From assembly GCA_963589235.1 (NCBI GenBank), contig CAVAJX010000061.1:1-11917 (forward strand): DNA of 11,917 bases, written 5' to 3'. This DNA comes from CAG-877 sp963589235. Its GTDB lineage: Bacteria > Bacillota_I > Bacilli_A > RF39 > UBA660. Positions 1 through 6,604 of the stretch are shown here, one piece after another (the stretch's first letter is position 1; each line of letters opens with the position of its first letter). The notes beneath the pieces are model-generated. The model made no database searches and was not told the origin of the DNA. It worked only from the letters and a program-made list of their open reading frames with translations. The translations under genes were made by a program, and so were the position numbers.

Positions 1-78
1 CAAACTTAATTCCGTTATTTTATTAAAACGGACTTTCAAATAAAAATTTGCAATTCAACAAAATCCAACAAAAAAATC

Positions 79-107
79 TTGTTAATATAATAAATTTATA
101 CTATAAT
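79..107 (+). promoter_or_regulatory. Sigma-A-type promoter of the Ig-like membrane protein gene
   Basis: The -35 box TTGTTA (79-84) and a perfect -10 box TATAAT (102-107) are separated by 17 bases. A start of transcription near 114 would leave a leader of about 24 bases before the ATG at 138, with AGGGAG at 121-126 as the ribosome site. The rest of the left edge (1-78) is AT-rich and shows no gene. Confidence 0.7.
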
Positions 108-137
108 TGATTATAAAGATAGGGAGTAGCGTAGTAT

Positions 138-851
138 ATGGGAAAACTAACAAATAAAGAAACACGCATAATTTCTATTGCTTTAGCTTCTTGGGGCTTG
201 ATACTAACGGGTTCAGGTTATGCTATGGATGTCATGACCAAACCAAAACCAGTCGTAAAAAATGACTTAGAAATAGTACATAAAAGAGTTGCAGAAGTAA
301 AATCAAATGAAATTAAGCTAAAAGATATAGAATTAGAAATTAATAAAACTTTAAGTGTAGACGTTAAAGATTACCTAGAAAATGTAGATGAAATTGATGC
401 TGAAATACTAAAAGAATTAAAGTTAGATACATCAATGATAAAAACTACAGAACCAGGAACTTATACATATACAGTAACTTATAAAAAGAAAAAATATAAT
501 GGAACAATAGTTATAAAAGAGAAAAAATTACCAGAAGTAGATTTAACTATTAATAATTTATCATTAACAATTGGCTCACCATTATCAACAGATAAACAAG
601 TATACATCAAAGAAACACTAACAGATGAAATGAAAGAAAACATTATCATTGATCTAACCCAAGTTGATACTCAAAAAGCTGGTAAGAATAAATATACCGT
701 TACATACAATGGTATATTATATACAGGTACTATTGAAGTATATGAGCCACAACAAAAAGTATTAACACCATCAAACGGTACTGAAGATAATGATAAAGAG
801 CCAAAAAAAGAAGAAACAAAAGATCCAGAACAAACAGAAAAAAGTCAGTAA
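138..851 (+). CDS. Membrane-anchored protein with two Ig-like repeats
   Basis: The 237-residue product has a short basic N-terminus and one hydrophobic segment at about residues 10-29, which reads as a signal anchor; there is no lipobox and no LPxTG-type signal. Two related beta-rich repeats follow, at about 62-127 and 134-203. Each ends in a matching strand pattern (YTVTYKKKKYNGTIVIKE and YTVTYNGILYTGTIEVYE), as in bacterial Ig-like domains of surface proteins. Residues 208-237 are a Lys/Glu/Asp-rich tail, probably disordered. The start is set by AGGGAG, 11 bases upstream, and by a good promoter. No catalytic motif is visible. It is probably an extracytoplasmic adhesion, scaffold or wall-binding protein, but the actual function is unknown. 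It stands alone, convergent with fhs. Confidence 0.85.
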   Translation: MGKLTNKETRIISIALASWGLILTGSGYAMDVMTKPKPVVKNDLEIVHKRVAEVKSNEIKLKDIELEINKTLSVDVKDYLENVDEIDAEILKELKLDTSMIKTTEPGTYTYTVTYKKKKYNGTIVIKEKKLPEVDLTINNLSLTIGSPLSTDKQVYIKETLTDEMKENIIIDLTQVDTQKAGKNKYTVTYNGILYTGTIEVYEPQQKVLTPSNGTEDNDKEPKKEETKDPEQTEKSQ

Positions 852-882
852 AAAATCATATCAAACAAGATATGATTTTTTT
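851..882. terminator. Bidirectional intrinsic terminator
   Basis: A perfect 12-bp stem (851-862 with 869-880) encloses the 6-base loop AAACAA. It is flanked by A-runs on the left and T-runs on the right, so it has a U-tract on both strands. It begins on the last base of the upstream stop codon and ends 4 bases before the fhs stop codon, so it serves both convergent genes. Confidence 0.9.
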
Positions 883-884
883 AT

Positions 885-2501
885 TTAATCTAGTCCAACA
901 ATTTTATCATCAACTATATCAATTTTTTCATAATTTGGAACAATAGGTAAACCAGGCATCGTCATAATATTGCCTAACAAAACCGTAATAAACTCTGCAC
1001 CATTGTATAAACAAATATCTCTTACAAAGACTTTAAAATCAGTCGGTGCACCAAGTTTTTTCGCATCATCTGAGAAAGAATATTGTGTCTTTGCTACACA
1101 AATTGGAAGATTAGACTTTCCTAAAGCATTAATTTCTTCAATTTTTTTCATAGCTTTATCACTATATTCAACTGAAGAAGCTCTATAAATATCTGTACAA
1201 ACTTTTTCGATTTTTTCACATACAGATAAATCATCTTCATAAAGGAACTTAAATTTTTTCTTTAAAGAACAAGCCTCAATTACTTGTTCAGCTAAATCTA
1301 TTGCGCCATTTCCACCAACAGTATATGCTGTACTTATAGAAAATTTTGCACCAAGTTTAATACAGTAATCTTTAACAAATTCAACTTCAGCATCAGTATC
1401 AGTTGTATATTTATTTAAGCATACCACAACTGGAGCACCATACTTTTTAAGGTTTTCCACATGTCTTTCTAAATTAGAAATACCAGACTTTAAAGCCTCT
1501 AAATTTTCTTTAGTAATATCATCTTTAGAAACACCACCATTATATTTTAATGCCTTAATAGTTGCAACTAAAACAATACAGTCTGGACTAATAAAAGCTT
1601 TACGGCATTTAATATCCAAAAACTTTTCAGCACCAAGATCAGCACCAAAACCAGCTTCAGTAATCATATAATCCCCAAGAGATAATCCTAATTTAGTAGC
1701 GACAACACTATTACATCCATGAGCAATATTTGCGAAAGGACCACCATGAATAATTGTAGGCGTATGTTCTAAAGTCTGAACAAGATTTGGTAAGAAAGCA
1801 TCTTTTAATATAACAGTTAAAGCCCCTTCAATATTTAAATCCTTTGCGTATAATGCCTCATTTTTACTATTATAACCAATGATTATATTACCAAGTCTTC
1901 TCTTTAAATCATCTAATGAAGTTGCTAAACAAAATAAAGCCATTATTTCACTAGCAGCAGTTATTGAAAAACTATCGTTTCTATTTTCCAAAGTAATTTT
2001 TCTCAATGCTCTATCATTAACATCTAAACATCTTTTAAAAACAACTCTATCAATATCAAGTTTATTACCGTGATAAATATGATTATCTATAGCGGCACAC
2101 AATAAATCATTCGCAGCAGTGATCGCATGAAAATCCCCTGTAAAATGTAAATTAATATCTTCCATTGGTACAACTTGACTATATCCACCACCAGTTGCTC
2201 CACCTTTAATACCAAAAACAGGCCCCATAGAAGGCTCCCTAAGAACAATAACCGGATTCTTTTTTAATTTATTTAAAGCATCACCTAATCCAATACTAAC
2301 CGTAGTCTTACCCTCACCATATGGAGTTGGATTAATAGCGGTAACTAAAACTAACTTTGCTTTACTCTTATTAGAAGAATATTTAATCTTTGCTTTATCA
2401 GTTCCATAAAGTAATAAGTCTTTTTCTTTTAAACCCACTCTCTTCGCAACATCCACTATATTCTCCTTAACATTACCTTGTGCTATTTCTATATCTGTCA
2501 T
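885..2501 (-). CDS. fhs: Formate-tetrahydrofolate ligase
   Basis: This cytoplasmic one-carbon enzyme joins formate to tetrahydrofolate using ATP, giving 10-formyl-THF for purine and formyl-Met synthesis. The 538-residue product carries the family signatures in order: the nucleotide-binding loop NPTPYGEGKTT (about 57-67), REPSMGPVFGIKGGATGGGY (about 88-107), VPMEDINLHFTGD, HGGPFANIAHGCNS, TEAGFGADLGAEKF and the C-terminal TMPGLPIVP. It is slightly shorter than the usual roughly 556 residues. Part of the difference is a trimmed loop before the SITAASEIMA segment, where other family members carry a longer glycine-rich stretch. The start is fixed by AGGTGA (2506-2511), 4 bases upstream. It is monocistronic, divergent from the thioester-protein gene and ended by the bidirectional hairpin at 851-882. 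The key motifs look intact, so it should be active. Confidence 0.97.
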   Translation of the reverse strand: MTDIEIAQGNVKENIVDVAKRVGLKEKDLLLYGTDKAKIKYSSNKSKAKLVLVTAINPTPYGEGKTTVSIGLGDALNKLKKNPVIVLREPSMGPVFGIKGGATGGGYSQVVPMEDINLHFTGDFHAITAANDLLCAAIDNHIYHGNKLDIDRVVFKRCLDVNDRALRKITLENRNDSFSITAASEIMALFCLATSLDDLKRRLGNIIIGYNSKNEALYAKDLNIEGALTVILKDAFLPNLVQTLEHTPTIIHGGPFANIAHGCNSVVATKLGLSLGDYMITEAGFGADLGAEKFLDIKCRKAFISPDCIVLVATIKALKYNGGVSKDDITKENLEALKSGISNLERHVENLKKYGAPVVVCLNKYTTDTDAEVEFVKDYCIKLGAKFSISTAYTVGGNGAIDLAEQVIEACSLKKKFKFLYEDDLSVCEKIEKVCTDIYRASSVEYSDKAMKKIEEINALGKSNLPICVAKTQYSFSDDAKKLGAPTDFKVFVRDICLYNGAEFITVLLGNIMTMPGLPIVPNYEKIDIVDDKIVGLD

Positions 2502-2518
2502 TAAATCACCTCATAATA

Positions 2519-2527
2519 ATTATAACA
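2519..2527 (-). promoter_or_regulatory. Extended -10 promoter of fhs
   Basis: Reading leftward, TGTTATAAT is a perfect extended -10; no convincing -35 lies 16-18 bases upstream. Transcription would start near 2512, leaving only about 11 bases of leader with the AGGTGA ribosome site at its very 5' end. The rest of the divergent region to 2643 is AT-rich with no other feature I can support. Confidence 0.6.
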
Positions 2528-2643
2528 TGAGAAACATTAAAACTTGTTAATTAAAAGTGCAAACCTCTAACAAAATTTAAAAATCAGGAATCAAAAAGTA
2601 AAAAATTACTAATAAAATCAAGCAAAAAAGTTAAAAGTTCAAT

Positions 2644-2672
2644 TTGTCATAATAAAAAAACTTTGATACTAT
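2644..2672 (+). promoter_or_regulatory. Promoter of the thioester-protein/sortase unit
   Basis: The -35 box TTGTCA (2644-2649), a 17-base spacer ending in TGA, and the -10 box TACTAT (2667-2672) form a strong extended -10 promoter. A start near 2679 gives a 25-base leader containing the strong ribosome site AAGGAGGA (2691-2698). Confidence 0.75.
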
Positions 2673-2703
2673 CATACCCGTTAAGAAAAAAAGGAGGAAT
2701 GAT

Positions 2704-4125
2704 ATGAAAAAATTAATATTTTTCTTAGCGGGAGCAGTATCTATAATATTACCATTCACAGTAAAGGCCGAAAGTGCCCAATTTTATGAAGGAGAGTATA
2801 TCAATAATATCTGGATGAATCGTGTTGATAATGGAACAATTTACTATCAAAAAGCACGTACATATAAACAAAAAGGTACAGAAAAATATGCCTATTGTAT
2901 AGAACCATTCACAACATTCAAAGAATCAAGTCAATATACAAGTACTATTCAGCCGAGTAACCTAACAAAGGAACAAAGAGAACGAATTGCACTCATTGTA
3001 CACTTTGGCTACAACTACAAATCTCACACTGATATGAAATGGTACGCTATATCACAAATGATGATTTGGAAAACAGCTGCACCAAATAACGACTTTTATT
3101 TTACTGATTCACTAAATGGTAAAAGAATAAACATTTATCAAGATGAAATGAATTACATTGAAATACTAATGAAAGAATACAAAACAGAACCAAGTTTTTC
3201 TAATGCAACTTATAACATAGTAGCTGGTGAAGAACTATCTCTTTGGGATGCAAACGGTGTAATCAATAACTACACAACTAAAAACAAAAATGCAACTATA
3301 GAAAAGAATAAACTAATTCTTAAAAACTTACCCGTTGGCGAACATGAAATAATAGTTACTAGAAAAGAAGTAGCTCATAGAACACCATTAGTATTTTATC
3401 AAGCAGAAAACACTCAAAATTTAGTTACACTAGGTGATATTGAAGAAAAAAATGTCAAAATAAAAGTAAGTGTTAAAGAAACAGAAGTAAACATTAATAA
3501 ATTAGATAAAGATACCAAAACAACCAAGAATAGCGGAGAAGCAGTATTATCAGGAGCTAAATATCAAATACTTGATAAAGATAGAAATGAACTTCAAATA
3601 ATAGATATTGATGAAACAAATCACCAAGTAATAAAAAACTTACCTTATGGAAAATATTACATCAGAGAAGTAAAAGCCGGTGCAGGTTATACACTAGATA
3701 ATAAAATATATGAGTTTGAAATAACTAAAGATAATCCAAGAATTACATTAAATCTATATAACGAAGTTATAAAAACCAAGTTGATTATAAATAAAAAGTA
3801 CTTAATAGATGAAACGTTACACCCAGAAGAAAATATAGAATTTGGTATCTATGACAGAGATAAAAACTTAGTAACTAAAATTACAACCAATGAAAAAGGT
3901 ATTGCTGAAATAACTTTGCCCTATGGAAATTACACTATTGTTCAATTAACTACAACAGAAGGCTATGACACCATAGAACCATTTGATATAATTGTTGAAA
4001 ATGAAACAGATTTAACATATAACCTAGTAAATCATAAAATAAAAGTACCAAATACCAGTTCCAAAGAACTACCATTTATATTAAAACTAATTAATATTAT
4101 TTTACTTGCATTTGCCTATGTATAA
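2704..4125 (+). CDS. Secreted thioester-domain surface protein with CnaB/SpaA-like domains
   Basis: The 473-residue product starts with a clear signal peptide (about 1-22, ending TVKA). Residues 25-160 match the TQXA/thioester adhesin domain: Cys65 in YAYCIEP and Gln118 in ISQMMIWK are the expected partners of an internal Cys-Gln thioester, which in known members binds host or matrix amines covalently. Two CnaB/SpaA-like beta domains follow (about 256-355 and 358-445). The first has the isopeptide set Lys266, Glu322 and Asn353; the second keeps Lys364/365 and Asn443, but Gln414 stands where the catalytic Glu is expected. A sorting-like motif VPNTS (448-452) precedes a hydrophobic C-terminus that lacks the usual basic tail. 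The start is fixed by AAGGAGGA, 5 bases upstream. The next gene, a sortase, overlaps the stop codon, so this protein is probably its substrate (inference). Confidence 0.85.
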   Translation: MKKLIFFLAGAVSIILPFTVKAESAQFYEGEYINNIWMNRVDNGTIYYQKARTYKQKGTEKYAYCIEPFTTFKESSQYTSTIQPSNLTKEQRERIALIVHFGYNYKSHTDMKWYAISQMMIWKTAAPNNDFYFTDSLNGKRINIYQDEMNYIEILMKEYKTEPSFSNATYNIVAGEELSLWDANGVINNYTTKNKNATIEKNKLILKNLPVGEHEIIVTRKEVAHRTPLVFYQAENTQNLVTLGDIEEKNVKIKVSVKETEVNINKLDKDTKTTKNSGEAVLSGAKYQILDKDRNELQIIDIDETNHQVIKNLPYGKYYIREVKAGAGYTLDNKIYEFEITKDNPRITLNLYNEVIKTKLIINKKYLIDETLHPEENIEFGIYDRDKNLVTKITTNEKGIAEITLPYGNYTIVQLTTTEGYDTIEPFDIIVENETDLTYNLVNHKIKVPNTSSKELPFILKLINIILLAFAYV

Positions 4126-4651
4126 AAAAATATTAACACTCACCATTATAGTTTCATTATTCATATTAACACCAGAACAAATAAATGAGCCAAAAAGAAT
4201 TATCAAAAAAATTGCACCAAAAATAGTCAATATAAATATAAACAAAGATGAACAAACCTCACAAAAAGAACAACCAATAGGTAAAGTACAAATACCTAAA
4301 ATAAATCTAAATAAAAGCATATATAAAATAGGTAGTAAATTAAATAATGTAGAAGAAAACGTCACAATTTTAGAATCTAATCTACCAAGTATAATTGTTC
4401 TAGCAGCTCATTCTGGAACTGGACATAATGCTTTTTTTAAAGACTTAAACAAACTTGATATCAATGACACTATAAATTTAACATATACAAACAAAAACTA
4501 TACATACAAAGTAATAAATATCTTTGAACAAGATAAGTCTGGCTACATAACTATAAGCGAAAAAGAATATGATCAATTATTTTTAACAACATGCAGCTAC
4601 AACGAAAATAAACAATTAATTATTGAATGCAAAAAAATAAATAGTAATTGA
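4118..4651 (+). CDS. Sortase family transpeptidase, probably dedicated to the upstream surface protein
   Basis: The 177-residue product has one N-terminal membrane segment (about 5-18), a linker, and a sortase barrel beginning near GKVQIPKINL (about 55-64). The catalytic His98 lies in LAAHSG and Cys159 in LTTCS, the classic LxTC site. The expected arginine just before the last strand (family pattern R-L-V-V) is replaced: the sequence reads NKQLII, with Gln166 at that place. In its family the enzyme cleaves a sorting motif and transfers the protein to the cell wall. ATG at 4118 overlaps the previous stop as ATGTATAA and has no ribosome site, so translation is likely coupled. An in-frame upstream TTG at 4106 is a poorer start. 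The gene ends inside a shared terminator, 2 bases from the convergent protease gene. Confidence 0.85.
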   Translation: MYKKILTLTIIVSLFILTPEQINEPKRIIKKIAPKIVNININKDEQTSQKEQPIGKVQIPKINLNKSIYKIGSKLNNVEENVTILESNLPSIIVLAAHSGTGHNAFFKDLNKLDINDTINLTYTNKNYTYKVINIFEQDKSGYITISEKEYDQLFLTTCSYNENKQLIIECKKINSN

Positions 4652-4666
4652 AACTATTTATTTTTT
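4632..4666. terminator. Bidirectional terminator spanning two stop codons
   Basis: A perfect 14-bp stem (4632-4645 with 4653-4666) surrounds the 7-base loop AATTGAA. A-rich and T-rich outer arms give a U-tract on each strand. The loop holds the sortase TGA stop (4649-4651) and the right arm holds the protease TAG stop (complement of 4654-4656), so both convergent genes end inside one hairpin. Confidence 0.88.
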
Positions 4667-5928
4667 GTTAATACTTCTAAAGCTTTTTGTAACTGTAAAT
4701 CATTATCATCACTTGGATTAGCTGTATACTCTTCACCTTGTTCTACAACTATATCTGGAACTACACCTTTATCATTAATCCAAACACCTTTTGAAGTTAA
4801 CCATTTTTCAGTTGTATACTTTAAACTAGAACCAGTAGATAACTCAAGAGATTTTTGTACTGTACCTTTTCCATAAGAAGTAGTACCTATAATAGTTGCT
4901 TTCTTATAATTTTCTTGGAAACAAGAAGCTAATATTTCTGAAGCTGACGCAGAGGACTCATTAATCAAAACAACAACATCATAGCTACGAGTCTTTCTAG
5001 AAGAAGCATAAACCTTTTGTACTTTACCCTTAGTCTCTATTTGATATAATACTGTCTTTTTATTAAAGAACAATGATAATATATCTTCAACTTGACTTAA
5101 ATGACCACCAGGATTATTTCTAACATCTATAATTAAAGAATCTATTTTTTGTTTTTCTAATGAAGTCAAATTACTTTTAAATTGACTATAAGTATTAGAA
5201 GCAAAAGTCTCAATAGAAATATATCCTAAACTTTTATTATTACCTTCTATTATTTTACTACTAACAGAAGGAATATCAACAACATCTCTAGTAATTGTTA
5301 CCTCTATATTTTTATCATCCCTAATAAAGACAAAGTTTGAAGAAGTATTAGCACTTCCTTTCATATAATTAGAAATCTCCTTTAAAGACATATATCTAAC
5401 ATCAGTACCATCAATAGATAAGAATATATCTCCCACTTTAACACCAGCTTTATCTGCTGGAGATCCTTCAAATATATCAGTAACTACATTACCAACGTTT
5501 TCATCATGTAAAACAGTAGTACCAATACCTACATAATTACCATCTATTTTTTGATTAAAACTCTCAGTTGCACTATCATCCATATAGTAAGAATAAGGAT
5601 CATCTAAAGCCCCTATCATACCATTTATCGCAGCATTTAATAATTCTTTTTCTGAAACTTCATCATAATAATTATCTCTTATCTTTTGATATGTACTTAA
5701 CAATTCACTCTCATAAGAAGAATTATCAACAGTAAAAGCTTTACTATAAGTTAAAATACATCCAACAATAACACCAAACAAAATAGAAATAATAACTAAC
5801 ATAATAACTTCAGGTATATTAAAAGAACTATATTCATCAGGCCATAACTTGTTTTTTATCTTTTTAAAGGCACTACTAATACGACTATTTTTCTTTTTCA
5901 ACTTAGTAAATCTAATTTTTTTCATCAT
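4654..5928 (-). CDS. S41 carboxy-terminal processing protease (CtpA/CtpB type) with PDZ domain
   Basis: The 424-residue product has a basic cytoplasmic N-terminus, one membrane helix at about 38-60, and an extracytoplasmic protease. A PDZ domain sits at about 131-195 (YVGIGTTV to the SPADKAGVKVGD element). The S41 core follows, with DVRNNPGG (268-275), the nucleophile within SSASASE (about Ser328) and the general base Lys354 in SYGKGTVQ, with Gln358 four residues on. The Ser/Lys/Gln set of the family is intact. Such proteases trim the C-termini of secreted or membrane proteins and activate signalling or wall hydrolases; the substrate here is unknown. Two adjacent ATGs exist. AGGGTGG (5930-5936) lies only 1 base before the first, so the second ATG (5925) may be the real start. 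It appears to be monocistronic. Confidence 0.95.
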   Translation of the reverse strand: MMKKIRFTKLKKKNSRISSAFKKIKNKLWPDEYSSFNIPEVIMLVIISILFGVIVGCILTYSKAFTVDNSSYESELLSTYQKIRDNYYDEVSEKELLNAAINGMIGALDDPYSYYMDDSATESFNQKIDGNYVGIGTTVLHDENVGNVVTDIFEGSPADKAGVKVGDIFLSIDGTDVRYMSLKEISNYMKGSANTSSNFVFIRDDKNIEVTITRDVVDIPSVSSKIIEGNNKSLGYISIETFASNTYSQFKSNLTSLEKQKIDSLIIDVRNNPGGHLSQVEDILSLFFNKKTVLYQIETKGKVQKVYASSRKTRSYDVVVLINESSASASEILASCFQENYKKATIIGTTSYGKGTVQKSLELSTGSSLKYTTEKWLTSKGVWINDKGVVPDIVVEQGEEYTANPSDDNDLQLQKALEVLTKNK

Positions 5929-5943
5929 ACCACCCTAAAATAT

Positions 5944-5952
5944 ATAATATCA
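5944..5952 (-). promoter_or_regulatory. Possible extended -10 promoter of the S41 protease gene
   Basis: Reading leftward, TGATATTAT is an extended -10 with TATTAT as the core. No good -35 lies at the normal distance. The predicted start near 5937 falls just before the AGGGTGG ribosome site, giving a leader of about 10 bases. Confidence 0.4.
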
Positions 5953-5989
5953 CAATAATTAAAAAAATAATATCAAATCAAGACAAAAG

Positions 5990-6011
5990 AAAAAGACTAA
6001 ACAGTCTTTTT
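5990..6011 (-). terminator. Intrinsic terminator after the thioredoxin-fold gene
   Basis: A perfect 9-bp stem (5990-5998 with 6003-6011) has a 4-base loop. Read on the minus strand it is followed by a T-rich tract TTTTTCTTTT. It starts 4 bases after the stop codon of the upstream gene and separates that gene from the S41 protease gene. Confidence 0.85.
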
Positions 6012-6015
6012 ACAT

Positions 6016-6552
6016 TTAAGATTCTAAATATTTAATAACCTCATCAGTACCTTCTATATATGTAGATATTTTATTATCAGAAAATTTAATAATTGTTGGC
6101 CCTGATATAGATAGTTCAGATGCTTTAGTAGCTTTTTTATTAGAAGTCTCTCCAACAAATCCTTTATTTAAACCATCACCCATATCAACAGTATAAAGAT
6201 TAACTTCTTTAGAAGAAGATCGATATGTAGATATAGTGCTAGTTAAACTACTTAGATCATCATCTGTAGTATCATAATAAACTACTAAGTATTGATCATC
6301 ATTAATAGAAAAACTACTACCAAGTAAAATCTCATCATTTTGAATTTCTACTTCACTAGTATCAGAAGAAGTATCAGCATTATTACTACTTGTATCAGAA
6401 TCTTTATTAACTATCGCAACAGTCAAAAAGTAAAAACAAGCAAGTACTATTAATACAACAGAAGTAGTGATAATTACTTTTTTTATTTCAGGAGAGTTAA
6501 AATCACCTCCATCAAATTTAATTTTATTTTTATTTTTTCTTTTTTTCCTCAT
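6016..6552 (-). CDS. Membrane-anchored thioredoxin-fold protein lacking the CxxC site
   Basis: The 178-residue product has a very basic N-terminus, one membrane helix (about 24-47), a Ser/Asp/Thr-rich linker (50-67) and an extracytoplasmic domain (about 77-178). That domain reads like a thioredoxin fold. A first strand YLVVYYD is followed by TTDDD where a CxxC would lie, a second strand is EVNLYTVDM, and SGPTIIKF contains the likely cis-proline (Pro142). The end, ISTYIEGTDEVIKYL, is the usual final strands and helix. The domain has no cysteine at all, so it cannot do disulfide chemistry; a binding or scaffold role is possible. ATG at 6552 is preferred because GGTGAT lies 4 bases upstream, while the ATG at 6564 lies almost at the predicted transcription start. 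The fold call is by pattern only. Confidence 0.75.
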   Translation of the reverse strand: MRKKRKNKNKIKFDGGDFNSPEIKKVIITTSVVLIVLACFYFLTVAIVNKDSDTSSNNADTSSDTSEVEIQNDEILLGSSFSINDDQYLVVYYDTTDDDLSSLTSTISTYRSSSKEVNLYTVDMGDGLNKGFVGETSNKKATKASELSISGPTIIKFSDNKISTYIEGTDEVIKYLES

Positions 6553-6568
6553 ACAAATCACCATAAAT

Positions 6569-6597
6569 ATTATAACATGTAAAAAAAAAGAGGTAAA
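6569..6597 (-). promoter_or_regulatory. Promoter of the thioredoxin-fold gene, inside the preceding terminator
   Basis: Reading leftward, the -35 box TTTACC (6592-6597), a 17-base spacer and TGT before TATAAT (6569-6574) form an extended -10 promoter. The -35 box is formed largely by the loop of the lipoprotein gene's terminator, and the spacer contains that terminator's T-tract. The leader would be about 10 bases. Confidence 0.65.
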
Positions 6598-6604
6598 CTC
6601 TTTT
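6577..6604 (-). terminator. Intrinsic terminator overlapping the lipoprotein stop codon
   Basis: On the minus strand a 7-bp stem AAAAGAG/CTCTTTT (6598-6604 with 6586-6592) and a 5-base loop are followed by a run of nine T that includes the end of the stem's 3' arm. The 5' arm includes two bases of the TAA stop at 6603-6605. Confidence 0.8.

Noticed and set aside
12..31. Inverted repeat CCGTT/AACGG near the left edge
   Set aside because: The stem has only 5 bp with a 10-base loop and no U-tract, so it is too weak to call a terminator or operator.
970..2073. Two open frames on the plus strand (970-1188 and 1879-2073)
   Set aside because: Both lie antisense within fhs, have no ribosome site and resemble no protein; they are shadows of the real gene.
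4106..4117. Sortase start at the upstream TTG (4106)
   Set aside because: There is no ribosome site for it, and the ATG at 4118 gives a normal signal-anchor start with a tidy stop/start overlap.
4102..4365. Minus-strand open frame of 87 codons opposite the sortase start
   Set aside because: It overlaps the coupled surface-protein/sortase junction and has no promoter or ribosome site. Its hydrophobic look comes from the reverse complement of A-rich codons.
4643..4651. UGA read as tryptophan (mollicute code)
   Set aside because: TGA closes both the sortase gene and the unknown gene before cdaA at sensible places, and tryptophans are TGG, so the standard code holds.
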